Shown here: positions 1 through 12,800 of the stretch, piece after piece
Numbering within the stretch: the first letter of the stretch is position 1
Layout of the letters: the number at the start of each line of letters is the position of its first letter
Origin: Rhinopithecus roxellana
Taxonomy: Eukaryota; Chordata; Mammalia; Primates; Cercopithecidae
Direction of reading: 5' to 3'
DNA length: 64,000 nucleotides
Assembly (NCBI RefSeq): GCF_007565055.1
Contig: NC_044560.1
Span: 88,789,295-88,853,294, forward strand
Notes under the pieces: model-generated
Database searches by the model: none
The model's input: the letters and a program-made list of their open reading frames with translations, nothing else
What the model was told of the DNA's origin: nothing
Made by a program: the position numbers and the translations under genes

Positions 1-1625
1 ACCCCAAGGAGCTCAACTAGTAAACTGGGGTGGGAAATATCCTGCGAATAGCAGGAGTTTTTCAAGATGCTGGCAGACAGTTCCATTTCAATGGCAAAGG
101 GTACAAGGAGATTTAAAGAGAGCTGCAGATGGTACAGTGTGAGTTTTACTCACTTCCTGAGCAATGGGGTGGAGGTAATGCTAGGAACTGAGACACCCTC
201 CTGTAAGGTCCAGAACACAGGCATTGGCTACCAAAGGCAGCGAACACACTACCCACTTTCCCCTGGGAGCCCGCTCATACCTCCTCGGGAACAAAGTCAG
301 GCAGAGCCCTTCCCTGAGCCCCCAAACACCTAGAATTCATCCTTATTGCCGTGGCTTTTTACTTAACATGGGTACTTTTTATTTAACTGACTCGCCCATT
401 GGGCAGTGAGGCCTTAAGCTGCCAGAGCCAGCCATCTAGTAGGTGCCTGGTCCATGCACAGTGAATGAACAAAAACCTTATCAAGCCAGGTCAGCAGGCC
501 CACTGCCTAGAGAAGTTCCATTCCTGACCACACGCTGTATGTCTACCTGGTGCCTCACACCAGCTAGGAATAATCATAACACTAATAACAAGTGGGCACT
601 TCCTGTGTTCTGTGTGCCAGGCACTGTGTTAATGCTGGGGTCCTGCATTCCCTGGCTGCATGCCTCTCCTGGGGATGACTTCAGCGGAGCAATGCTGCTA
701 ACATCTCTAACCCACTCCTCATTCATTGCTCCCCACCAGAGGGTGGCTTCTCAAGTGGAATGGAGGGACAGAAGGAACCACCTGCTTGACTCGGTGCCAC
801 CTGGTTTCTCCTGCAGATCTGCTTGCCCACAAGAAAGGTGCACCCTGCTCCGCTCCCATCGTGCAGGCAGGAGCTGAGGGGGCAGCTCTGTCCCTGCAGT
901 GGGTGTCTGCCCCACCGGGCTCAGCCTGGGACTGGGTGGGTCTAGTTCAGGGGAATGATGGGAAACACACTTTGTCCCTGATGCACAGCATCTCATTCAT
1001 TGAAGACGTACATGTTAACATCTGTGAAACTGGGATGCATCTTCCAGTTGGATGGCACAACATAGTTGGCTGTGATGTTTCTTTCTTGGTAGGACATGTT
1101 ACACTCAATGGCATCTTAGATTCAAAGAAACTTGGTAAGCAACATTCTCCAGTTAGCCTTATCAAAGAGCTGATATTTTACTCTCCACCTGTCCCAGGGA
1201 ATTAGTACTTAACCGGCTCTGAGCACAGGAAGTGGGGGAAGGAGTATTATTTATCACCACCCCCACCACCCCACCCCTTGCCCTAAGCACTTCCCATGTC
1301 CTGAGCTATGCAGATGAGGAAGACGCCTTCCCCAGCCTAAAGAACATGAATGGCCTGGGCCACAGAGAGGAGAAGCACTAGAAAGCCAACTGAGACATGC
1401 AAGGACTCATGTGGTCCAAGTGTGTGTGTGCACGTGTGCCCATGTGCACATGTGTGCACATGCATGGGCTCTCAGGCTTTGCCCCTGCACCCTTTGGCTC
1501 ACACCCACAGCCTGTCCTGGTCATTGTCTCAGCCCACTCTTCCTCCTTTCGCTGGACTCCTCAAAGATTCCCAAACTCCACTCCCCAATCCTCTCATCTG
1601 GCTTCTGCCCTGACAACAAAGTCAC
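1..1625. other. Intergenic sequence downstream of EPHA10
   Basis: No gene or exon that I can recognise. A MIR-like fragment (TGTGCCAGGCACTGTGTTAATGC) lies at about 590-645. A short (TG/CA)-rich patch is at 1,419-1,465. In human the gene CDCA8 ends on this side of EPHA10; its 3' end is probably just outside the window. Confidence 0.5.
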
Positions 1626-2025
1626 TGTTGAACTGTGCCCCCCACCAGGCCTCTATGTTGAAGTCCTAACTCCCAGGAGCTCAGAAGGTGACTGTATTTG
1701 GAGACAGGCCTTTAAAGCGGTGATTAAGTTAAAATGAGGCTGTTAGGGTGGGCTGGTATGGACCAGTCCAATATGACTGGCATCCATAAAAAGGGGAAAT
1801 TTGGACTTACAGAGGGAAGATGATGCGAAGAGACAGAGTGGGACGACGGCCACAGGCAAGCCGGGGAGAGAGGCCCAGAGCAGAAGCTTCCCTCGCAGCT
1901 CTCCGGAGGACACAACCCTGCCCACATCTTCATCTTGGACTTCCAGCCTCCAGAGCTGTGGGGTGGCAAATCCCCATCGGCAAAGCCACGGGTGCTGTGT
2001 TACAGTAGCCCAAGCAAATGAATAT
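1626..2025 (+). mobile_element. Old LTR-like interspersed repeat
   Basis: Starts GTTGAACTGTGCCCCCCACC, passes TATGTTGAAGTCCTAACTCC and CCAATATGACTGGCATCC, and ends near GTGTTACAGTAGCCC. The same family recurs at 33,165-33,905, 34,203-34,972 and 50,870-51,362. TG...CA-like ends suggest an LTR of MaLR type; I cannot name the family with confidence. Confidence 0.5.
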
Positions 2026-2097
2026 ACTCACCGATAACATCCCAGTGCTCACACTGACAGCCACTCCTCCCTCCTCTGTCACTTGCTTTCTCTGTTT

Positions 2098-2401
2098 TTT
2101 GCTTTGTTTTGTTGTTATTTGTCTGTTTTTCTGCTCTGTCACCCAGGCTGGAGTGCAGTGGCACAATCTCAGTTCACTGCAACCTCCACCTCCTGGGTTC
2201 AAGTGATTCTCCCATGTCATCCTCCTGAGTAGCTGGGATTACAGGCACCCGCCACCACGCCCGGCTAATTTATGTGTTGTTAGTAGAGATGGGGTTTCAC
2301 CAGGTTGGCCAGGGAGGTTTCAAACTCCTGGCCTCAAGTGATCTACCCACCTCAGCCTCCCAAAGTGCTGGGATTACAGGCGTGAGCCACCGTACCCGGC
2401 C
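2098..2401 (-). mobile_element. Alu, minus strand
   Basis: T-rich head, then CACCCAGGCTGGAGTGCAGT and the end GAGCCACCGTACCCGGCC. TTCTCTGTTTTT-like flanks suggest a target-site duplication. Confidence 0.93.
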
Positions 2402-2402
2402 A

Positions 2403-3040
2403 TTTTCTGTTTTTAACACCAAAACTTGCTCTTCAGCAGCAATGGCACAGCTCCTCCTGGCCTCTCCCACTGCTCCCCTTCATCCGGGTGCCTCCTAATG
2501 GCTGATGTCTCCCCTCTCCTGCACATGCTGGCCGGGTGACCTCCTTCTCACTGCAGCTTCCACCACCATCTGAACGCTGATGACCCCAAAACTCTGTCTC
2601 TAACTTACATCTGTGCTCCGAGGTTCAGACCAGATATCCACCTGCCTCCTAGACATCTCTGCCGCATATCCCACGGGCATCTCAAACACATATCCAAAAC
2701 TGAGTGCTGGGCATCCTTTCCTGGTCTCTGCCCTCCCTGGTACTGTCTATCCCAGCAAAGGACCTCACTGTGTCTGGGACACCTCCCTTGTTCTACTGCT
2801 CCTGAGACTGGGTGACAGACTTCTCTACATACCCAGGGCACCCAGTTCCCCTCGGTACCCTGGGTCACACCCTCCTGCCATGGATCCTGGGACATCTTTC
2901 ATGGCAGGAGCAGTGTTGGACTCACCTCTATGCAAAGACATCTCAGATGCACACTCTGGACATCCCTGTCCCCGAGGAAGGGGGCAGAAACCCTTCCACA
3001 CCAGCTATACAATGATCAAGAAACTGTCACTCAAAGAGGC
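2403..3040. other. Intergenic stretch between the Alu and the EPHA10 3' end
   Basis: 2,600-2,720 (CAGATATCCACCTGCCTCC, then ATCTCAAACACATATCC) resembles an ancient interspersed repeat that also seems present near 21,600-22,030. No gene is seen. Confidence 0.4.
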
Positions 3041-3059
3041 ACCCTATCACAGACAAGTT

Positions 3060-3065
3060 TTTATT
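3060..3065 (-). promoter_or_regulatory. AATAAA polyadenylation signal of full-length EPHA10
   Basis: The plus strand reads TTTATT within GTTTTTATTATCC, so the transcript reads GGATAATAAAAAC. The next 40 bases in transcript direction are U/GU-rich, as expected for a downstream element. Confidence 0.6.
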
Positions 3066-4464
3066 ATCCTGCATAGAGAACCCAGGAAATATAAAAACGT
3101 GTCCAGAAGGAACCCCCTCCGACTGGCCCCCTCCCTCCCAGGGTGAGCTCAGACCAGGGTAATGGGGGCTTGCAGGTCACCTCTGTCCAGTGAACAAGTT
3201 CCATATAAAAATAGATCTGTAGAGGGTTCCCAGAGAGCCATCGCCCCGCATCACACCTGTGCAGGGCTGAGGCCTGGGACCCATCAGGATTCTGGGACCT
3301 CACTCCTCAGTGGAGGGGATATCTACCCTGGACACCGAAGTCCTGCCAACACAGCCAGGGGCCCTTCTGCAGGAACAGCTGGGGTAGCGGGAGGAGATTT
3401 TTCCCTGCAGAGAATGACTGATGTAGCTGGAGATGGGGATGAAGCTCCATCCACCCAAGAAGGGATGCTGGTCCAGGCTTCCCAGGAGGGGTGGGGAAGG
3501 CGGATCCTGAAGGGCACCTAGGCCAGGGGCTCCCCCAACCTTGACAAAGGTGGTAGCAACATCTTGGTCTCCCCAGTACCCCCAGAGTCACTGAGCTGGG
3601 GCAGGTGCTCAGGAGACAGGGAGGCTGGGGGCTGGAGGATATTCCAAGAGCAGAGGAGCTGCTGCTGGCAGGGTGAGGCCAAAGGCACCGCTGTGAGTCA
3701 TTGTCCCCCACCTCGGGGTGCTCTGCAAAGATGCACTGCACCTTCCGCCTCTGGGCTCTTTCTCATGCTAGCCTCTCTGCATGGACTCCTCTTGTCTGAG
3801 GCCTGTCATCTTGCCTGCCGAACACTCCACTCACCCCAAGGAAAGAACCTTCCCTTTCCCACCTGCAAGGCCCTGTTCAACTTACATCTCAACTTCACAC
3901 TTCAAGAGAGTGGCTATCTCCCCCTCCAGCCCACCCACCCACTGACCCAGAGGGCTCCTGGGGGGCCCTGGGCACTGGTGGATGGTGCCCCGGAATTACT
4001 TCTTGGTACCTGAGCTCTTCTCCTGGTTTAGTCTGAGCCCCCCAAGGGCAGGCTGTGTGTCTTTTTCATCTCTTTTCTCTACCCCTTCTCCTTCCCGCCC
4101 CATCCCACCCCATCCACACACAGCCAAGCACAGCAGACAAGTGTCAGGGGTGGCCTGAACAAACTCAGCCCCTGTGGCCCTGCCAAGATCCAGCTGCCTT
4201 CCTGCTATCCTACAAAATCCCTGGCATCCTGGGCCCCACCATTCCCGGGGGCCCTTGTGGATAAGCAACTCCATGGTGGGCTCAGCACAGCCACTTCTGC
4301 CAGGGCTCCATGAAGTCAGAGCAGGGAGGGGCTCCATGGAAGGCTGGCTAGTGCCCAAGGCATGGAGCTAGCTGAAGGGGGTCACCTCTAGAGTCCCCAC
4401 GGGCTGTACAGGGAAGTGAGGTGCCATAGGGGAGGACCAAGGACTCTCTCTCCAGAGCCAGCCT

Positions 4465-4560
4465 CATCTCTGAATTGGGTTCTGACCCCAGCTCTGCCCC
4501 GACGCCTCACTTGGCCTCAGTTTCCCCATCTGTACACTGGGGGGTGAGACCAGCCTGTTT
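4465..4560 (-). mobile_element. MIR remnant inside the EPHA10 3' UTR
   Basis: GCCTCAGTTTCCCCATCTGT is the reverse of the MIR core GATGAGGAAACTGAGGC. It runs in gene-sense orientation. Confidence 0.6.
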
Positions 4561-5441
4561 GAGAGAGAGGACCCGTCTCTGAGTCTCCTCTTCACCCTCC
4601 CCAAGGCTGGAGAGAAAAGCTCTTGGGTCCCTGGGGAGATGACATGGCCCTTTATGCTTTTCCCAGAGGTCCTGGCCACTGAGTTCATAAAGGAACGCAC
4701 ACGAGGGCCTCGTGGGGCCCCAGGGAGCACCAGGGCCTCGCATGACCCAGCCTGGTCAGGATTCTTGGCCTCACCCTGAAATGTCAGCCCAAGGCAGGGG
4801 GACACAGAAACCAGCTCCTGAGTCTAGGGCTCTTGGGCGTCAGCCCCTGAGCTCAGCACCATCTTTGCCTGCCTGGGCCTTGGCCAGTGTCCAGTCAGCC
4901 CCTGCCAAGGCACAGGGAGCTGAGGACGATGCGTCTCTGGCACAGTCCCTGAGGCCTGAGCCACCAGGCAGCTGCAGTCACTGCCAGGTAGAACAAGAGC
5001 CCCCTGGGACCCATGCTGTCTGACTGGTCAATGGGTCTGTGGGAAAAGGGAACACCCCACAGGGTAGGCCCCAGCCCACAGTGGGTAAGAATGGCAGAAG
5101 GGCATGAGCTAGGGCAATCTCAACCCACTGTCTTCCCTCCAATCCCTGCCCCAGCTCTTCTCTGAGACCCCGAATTTCCTCCTGCTGTTATCTCAGGGGT
5201 CCTCTCTAGGGACTTGAACCTCTTTTCAGGGGCACTGAGTTAGCGAAGGTGTTCAGACTGGTGAAAATGGGAGGGGCAGGCAGTGAAAGCGGGGAAGCTG
5301 GGGCCCCAAACCAGATCTGGGCCCAAGTGGAGGAAGAGAGTGCTCCCTCCCACACTGCTGGAGCATAGCTTGCCACGGTCCTTGGGCAGGGCTGGGGGTC
5401 TGGACCCCCACCGGAGTCCTGCCTTGAAGAATGGGGTCCAC

Positions 5442-5556
5442 TCACACCTGTACCCCTTGGCCCTGCAGCTGGAGCACTCGTGCCTGCAGGGCGCTGATCC
5501 CGCTGAGGAGGGCCTCTTGATGTTCAGCTGAAGAGATGCCTAGGCTCACCAGGTCC
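5442..5556 (-). CDS. EPHA10: EPHA10 exon 17: SAM domain end, C-terminus and stop
   Basis: 115 nt, residues 971-1008 and TGA at 5,444-5,442. It encodes QDLVSLGIS, the final SAM helix ([18 protein letters not shown]) and the tail GQGVQV. The terminal V-Q-V resembles the short hydrophobic PDZ ligand found at many Eph C-termini. Acceptor TTCAG|GGACC. Confidence 0.94.
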
Positions 5557-6825
5557 CTGAAACAAAGGCTGGTCACACTCAGCTGGCTTGACCCCAACTT
5601 TGCTCCTCCCATGAAGGCCCTCCACTCTCCCTCCGCTTCTCTGGACAGGTTGGGACTTCCCAATATAGGCAGGGGCAGGGCCCCTGGTATCCCCTAGCCC
5701 CGGCCTTGACCTTGGTGCCTTGGACTCACTGGGCGGTCATCTCGGCCACGGCCTCCAGGCTCCCATAGCCTGCAGCTGCGAAGCTGTCCTTGTAGCGGCA
5801 CAGGTCCAGGGCCTCCAGCCACGCACCCACAGAGCCAAAGGAGGGGAAGGTGGAGAAGGCACGGTCCGCTAGTGGGGTGGGAGGCCTGCGGGTCAGAGGA
5901 GCTGTGCTCAACCAACAGCTGGGATCTGGGCCCAAACCTGGTGGTCTCCCGGGGAGAGGCCAGCTGAGGATGAACAGGAGAAGGGGAGGGTAACCGGGCC
6001 CTGGGGCTGCACCCAGCTCACATGAGCACCGTGCTTTCCTGAAGAGGCGAGGGCTTCAGGTTCTTCAGGCAGGTGGAGGCAGAGCCAGCTAAAGGTATTG
6101 GAGTATCTGGAACAGTCTGGGGTAGGACATGCCTAGGACTGGTTGGTGACTCATATTTGGAACAACGAATATTAATTTCACATATTTGATTCATTGGAAC
6201 TACAAATGTGTTAGGGCTATTACCACATCTATTTCTCCAGTCAGAGGTCATTGTACTCAGGGATGCAGGCAAAATCCAGGAGATGTGGAAGTGACCAGGA
6301 GGATGTGCAGTGAGGTGGGCCTGGGCAGGTGGAAGGGCTACAGCCCTCTGGGGCAATGGAGTGAGCAATCGCTCCTGGACAGGTTGAGGGGTGGAGGTGG
6401 TGGGTTTGCACTTGAGACATGCAGGAAGACCCTCCATGGACAGGTGAGAGGCTGGCTGTCCCATGTGGGAACATACCTGGGACAGGTAGTCGGGGCACAC
6501 TTGGGGGGCTCTGGGTCCTGCACCATCTTGCTCAGGATGCTGTGGATCTGGGAGAACCTGGGCCGCTCACCTGGGTCCTTCTGCCAGCAGTCGAGCATTA
6601 GTCGGTGCAGTGGGGTAGGACAGTTCCTGGGAGGTGGCAGCCGGAAGCCATCCTCCACAGCCTTGATCACCTGGGCGACGGGGATGGGGAGCAGAAAGGA
6701 GGCTCTGGGTTTCCCCAGGACTCAGTGCGCGCACACACACATGCACACACACATGCACACATACATGCACACACACGCGCGCGCAGAAAAACACGCATGC
6801 ACACACACAGGCACGTGCACATGCG

Positions 6826-6884
<59 letters not shown>

Positions 6885-9800
6885 GGAAGACTCAGGCAGT
6901 GGCCAGGCAGAACCAGAAGCAAGCAGACGGAGAAGACGGGCCTGGGGCTGGAAGGCTGAGGGCCAATGGGCAGAGGTCAGGGAGCTGGGGCCTGAGGTGA
7001 GAGGGTCAGAAGGCATGGAGCTGGAGTCAGCAGTTACTCACGTCTTGGCCAGACATGTCCCAGTAAGGCCGCTCCCCAAAGGCCATCACCTCCCACATGA
7101 CGATGCCAAAGCTCCATACATCACTGGCGGAGCTGAAGTGGCCGAACTGAAGCATCTCAGGAGCGGCCCACAGCGCCGGGCTCCGGCCACTCTGTAGGAC
7201 CAGGCAGGTCAGAGGCAAGGAGGAACTGGGTGACACACAGGTTTCCCCAGCCGACTGAGCCCTAGATCCCGCCCTGAGTGTCATCCTCCCAAGCAACCCC
7301 CAACTCCAGCTTCATATCTGGGAAAGATACAAAAGCTGACCTCAAGGTGGGGTCCACTCGCATTTATGCCAAGACGAGCTGGGTGGAGGGGCAGGGAAGG
7401 GAGTGGAAGTGGGGAGCTAGGAGTTCCAGCGCAGCTTGGCGGGAATCAGAAGGTGCAGGCAGGCTTGGCTGGGGGCACCCTCACCATAGTGGTGTAGACA
7501 GCCTCTGCTCGGTCCCGGGGGCCCCGCCCGAAGCCAGAAATCTTGCAGACAAGGTCGCTGCTGACCAGCACACGGCGAGCTGCTAGGCCCCGGTGAACGT
7601 AGCCCATCTCTGACAGATACTTCATGGCTGATGCCAGCCCAGGCAGCAACCCCATCAGTTGCCCAGCCACCAGCTGCCCCTCATGCCGCTGTGGAGGGAG
7701 GAGACTGAGGCCAGGGCTGTGGGCTTGGATCCCCTGGTGTTGTGTGACGCCAGGGCAGTCACCTAGCTCTCGCCAGGCTTTAGTTCACCCTGTGACCACA
7801 GGTCAGCCTGGCCAGTGGGGATGATGCCAATTCCAAGCCCTACCAAAGAAAAAAGTGAGGGACCCCTGCCCGCTTTACAGAATAAAGTGGTCATTGGCAG
7901 CCCCAGGGCCACTCACCCTGAGGAAGCCGTCCAGGGCCCCATGGTTCATGTACTCGGTGACAATCATCAAGGTGCTTCCTGTGCCCAAGGATGGGAACAC
8001 ACATGCTAAGTTGCCTACTCCACCCCGCGCACACACAAGTTTCCCCCCCAGTGCCCCAGACCGGGCCTCGAGAGCCAGAACCAGCACCAAGCTCCCTAAT
8101 CTCGCCATCCTCTTGCCCAGCCCAGGGTCCACTATGACAAGGAACAAAAGAGGAGACATCTTAGGTGGACAAAGGCCAAGGTCATGAGCTGCAACAAGCT
8201 TGCTAAGAAAGATCAGTCTTTCTAGGAGTGATATTCTAGGGGGTCAGAATATCACTGAAAGGTCAGAAAGGTCATTCTGGCTGGGCGTGGTGGCTCATGC
8301 CTGTAATCCCAGCACTTTGGGAGGCCAAGGCTGGTGGATCACAAGGTCAGGAGATCGAGACCATCCTGGCTAACACGGTGAAACCCCATCTCTACTAAAA
8401 ATACAAAAAAAAAAAAAAAAAAAAAAAATTAGCCGGGCATGGTGATGGGCGCCTGTAGTCCCAGCTACTCGGGAGGCCGAGGCAGGAGAATGGTGTGAAC
8501 CCGGGAGGCAGAGCTTGCAGTGAGCCAAGATCACGCCACTGCACTCCAGCCTGGGCGACAGAGCAACACTCTGTCTCAAAAAAAATAATAATAAAAAGAA
8601 AAAAAAAAAAAGAAAGGTCATTCTGAGCCAGAGTGGCCACTCTAGGAGAAGGGCTACCCTGAGTCAGTGAAAGCTGAGGTCCCTGGCTGAAGCTACCTCC
8701 CATAGATGAGGGAAGGACCTGGAGGGGCAGGGGCACCCCAAACTCCCACCCCATCATTTCCACCCACCATACTCGTGGGCTGGGCAGCAGCAAGGGAGCA
8801 CCGGGCCCTACCTCGGGTGACAACACCCTCCAGCCGCACGATGTGGCTATGGTCAAACTGGCCCAGAGTGAGGGCCTCGGCCAGGAAGCCGAGCCTCTGT
8901 GAGTCGGAGGCGCTGTCCCTCAGCGTGTGCACGGCTACGGGCAGCTCCTGGCGACCGGGGAGCTGCAGGCAGCCACAGCACAGGTCCCCAAACCGCCCTG
9001 TGGGGAAACAGCACATCAGATACTGCCAGAGGCCACTGCCCTGGCTGAGCTGAACAGGCTGAGCCGAGGAGAAAGTGACTCTGACCAGCCTGGCCAACAT
9101 AGCGAAACCCCGTCTCTATTGAAAATACAAAAAGTAACCAGGCATGGTGGCGCATGCCTGTAATCCCAGCTACTTGAGAAGCTAAGGCAGGAAAATCACT
9201 TGAACCCAGGAGGTGGAGGTTGCAGTGAGCTGAGATTGTGCCATTGCACTTCAGACTGGTTGACAGAGCAAGACTTGGTCTCAAAAAAAAAAAAAAAAAG
9301 TGACTCCAGATCATGGACTGTTTCCAGTTTAAATCCTGGTAAACTAAGCACCAGCAGTGTGACCTAGAATTCCATCTCGTTCCTTTTCTTGGCCAGTCTC
9401 CTCTGTGAAATGGGGATTCCTCCCTGCCTTCCTCAGTGGGGGGAGGTTTCCAAGTCTTAAAGAAAGGATGGAGCACATGCCAGCGTGCCAATGGCCATCA
9501 AACCCCATGTGACCCAGGACGGATGACAATGACATCTATTCTTCCAACCCGCTCCTTTCTGGCTTCTGTCTGGAGAAAGTGTCAGGGGATAATGTCAGGT
9601 TCCCAGTGAAAGCAGCTGCTGTCTCTGAGCACAGAAGGTTGAGGATTTGTAGTCAGCAAGAAAAGCTAGCAGGAGACTGGTGCTTAGAGAGCAAGAGCTG
9701 ACAGCCAGGCCCTGTGAGGAGTGCTGGGAGGTCCTCACATTAGCCCCCAGAAGGCAGATATCATGCCCATTTCACAGATGAGAAACTGAGGCTCTGAGCA

Positions 9801-12800
9801 AAAGAGGGCCATGCCCCTGATCATGCAGCGGGTCAGTGGGAGAGCCAGGACTAGAACTCAGTTAAGTCTGGCCCCCAAGTTTGCAAAGGCCCCTCCCCAC
9901 GGCCCCATAAAGGCCTGGGACTAAACTGCCAGTGGTAGTGTGCAGAGGTCTGACCTTGAGGACCAGGAGAGGGTCACAGAACCCTCTGCCATCCTCTTCC
10001 CTATAATCAGGCAAGCCAGGGACTTTCTGGGTGGAGGGTGGGCTTGGTGTGGAGGCAGGGTTTCCAGACACAAGCAGGGACTTGGGTGGAGGTGGGCTTC
10101 AGGATAGCGGTGTGGACAGAGTAGGGGCGGGGCCTGTAGAGTGGGTGGGGCTTCCAGATGGGGACAAGTCTTCCTGGGCGCCCAGCTTGCCTGCTCCAAG
10201 CCTCCTCTCCAGCGTGACGCTTTTCGCATCCAGTTCCTTGGCGAACAGATGCACAGCCTGCAGTGGGTCCCCACAGCTCTGGGGGTCCAGGAATGTGCGA
10301 CGTGTTGGGACTTTGACTGGGAGAGAAAGAGATGAACCTAAGGAACGGGGCCTCCGCCACTGGGGTGGACAAGCGGGCTCATGCAGTGGAGCAAGGCAGA
10401 GGGCTGAGGAGTGAGGCAAGGTGGAGCCCGCCCCTCCCCAGCCAGGCCCAGCCAACTCACAGTGGAAATACAGCTCCTCTTCATCGTGGGCGTCCCCTCC
10501 TCCTTTACCATAGCTGCAGGGCCTGGCAGGGAGTTCAGGGTCATTCTTTCAGCCAGGCCACCCCAGCCCTTCCTACTGCGGAGCATTGAGGGCAGCACCC
10601 TTTGTCCTTTCAAAAGACAAGGCCTGTGCCCTGGGGGAGGGACCTTCCTGTCCAGCTGGTTTAAAAGTTTCTCTGTGGTTTGACAACCTCCCCATGGCAC
10701 AGATACAAACGGAGCCATAGACCAAACCCTCACCACCACCACTATCCTTAGCTACTTTCACACGGTGAAAATTATTGCAACTCCAGAGGCACCTAATCCA
10801 CACCCTGACTGCAGGCCCCCAGCTGACCCCAACCTGTGGTTTTATGAAAGTGTGAATGAGGCAAGCGGACCCAGCACTCAGGGGCAGCTTCTGGTCTGGT
10901 CAGGAAAACAAACACGGAGAGTTAGCCACAAGCCCACTCATCAGTGCTGGCAAAGGAGAAGGGCGGTGTACTGTGGGGACATGGAACAGACAGCCCTGAC
11001 CTGATCCGAGCTCATTGTGGATGGCTTCCTGAGACAGAGGCAGCCACGGGCCAAAGGACTGCATCACAGTCAACAAAGCCACAGGTTGGCACTTGGAGCC
11101 CCCAGGGGCAGGGCCTTGCTGGTCAAGATAAAGACTTCAGCTTTTATTCTGGGAGCAGAGGAGAGCCCCTGTGGAGTTTAAGCAGAGGAGTGCAATGATT
11201 TGATTTCTACTTTAGAAAGAGCTCCAGTTGCAGAGTGGAAGCTGCCGTGGGTGTCACTACAGGAGAGGAGCTGGCAGTGCTTCCAGCTATGGGGTCAACA
11301 TGGGCATGGAGAGAGGCAGAGGACTCGAGTGACATGAAGGTGACAGGGGCCACAGGGCTGAGAGGTTGCTGGATGGCAGAAAGGAACAGGGAGAAGTTGC
11401 CCACAGAGTTTATGGTGGTGCCATTTACTGCGACGAGGAGACAAAAAGTTCATATTTAGACATCTGAGTTTGCAGGCCTAGGGGATAAGCAGGGAAGATA
11501 AGAAGGGAGTTCAACGTGTGTGTATCTGGAACTTGGAAGAGAGGCCTGCTCTGCAGATACAAATCAGGAGCAATGAGCATGGCCCAGGGAGAGGATGGAG
11601 TCTGAGAAGAGGGACTAGGAATAAGTCTGAGAAACCCCAACATTCAGGCTAGAGGAAGGAAGCACCAAGGACAGTACAAAAGAACCACCAGAGGAACAGA
11701 AGGAGAGCAGAGGGAAACTCGGGCAGGGTATCATGGGGACCAAGGACAGAGAAAGCAGAGGGGGTGGTAGAGAGAAATCACATAAAGGTACAAGGAGGAG
11801 AGCCAAGGGAGGAGTTTCCAAAGTTTTCACGACAGAGATGATCACATGTAGATATAGATGGGAAGGAGGAGCAAGGCTGTCACACAGGGGGAAGCAGCCA
11901 CCAAAGAATGTTGACAGCCTGGCCTCAGAACCTGACTGCACGGACCTGCCTCCCAGCTCCTCCACTCGGTAACTGTGGGACTGGGTGGCTCTGTTTTCTC
12001 TTTAATAAAATCAAGATAAAGATAGGCCTGCCAGACAGCAGCATGTCAGACAGCTTACCAAGCCTCCACCCATGTTCACTGTTATGGGGGGAGAGGGGGA
12101 CATTAGGAGTAATAGTGGGCTCCCAAGATGGCAAAAGGGTGGGGTTCAGTCATAGGTGGAAGGACTGATCCTGGCTGGGAGGTTTGGTGGTAAGTAGCCC
12201 AGGGGCCAGTGAGGAGGCTAAAGAACAGGTGTGACAGGTGTGGCCAAGACAGTAAGCTGCAAAGACAGGGAATCTGCAGGCCAAGAGGGGTACTGGATTA
12301 AGTATTGGGGTGAGGCCAGGCATGGTGGCTCATGCCTGTAATCCCAGCACTTTCGGAGGCTGAGGTGGGTGGATCACCTGAGGTTAGGAGTTCGAGACCA
12401 GCCTGGCCAAAATGACGAAACCCTGTCTCTACTAAAAATACAAAAAAAAATAGCTGCATATGGTGGCACAGGCCTGTAGTCCTAGTTACTCAGGAGGCTG
12501 AGGCAAAAGAATCACTTAAACCGGGGAGGCAGAGGCTGCAGTGAGCTGAGATCATGCCACTGCACCCCAGCCTGGGTGACAAGAGCAAGGCTCCATCTCA
12601 AAAAAAAAAAAAGTAACGAGGCGAAGCATTCTAGGGGGATGGCCAGGAGGAACAGAAGAGATGATTCTTGGGAATGAGAAGTCAAAGAACTGAGGGGCAA
12701 GGGATGGGACAGGCTGTCTGGCAGCTACTGAAGTCACCCAGGGTGGTGACAGGATTTCCACGAATGAGGAGCAACATCCAGGAAAGATGGGTGGCAATGA

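Larger units (their letters stand above)
3040..5441 (-). other. EPHA10: EPHA10 3' untranslated region (inferred)
   Basis: Runs from the TGA to the first AATAAA seen downstream (3,065-3,060). No other AATAAA on the minus strand was found by eye in this 2.4-kb stretch. It contains a MIR remnant at about 4,465-4,560, and otherwise no repeat that I recognise. The exact cleavage point is an estimate. Confidence 0.6.

Noticed and set aside
6186..6959. 257-codon plus-strand open frame with a His/Thr-rich tail
   Set aside because: It is antisense to exon 15, and the (CA)n repeat keeps several frames open. It matches no domain and the tail is repeat translation.
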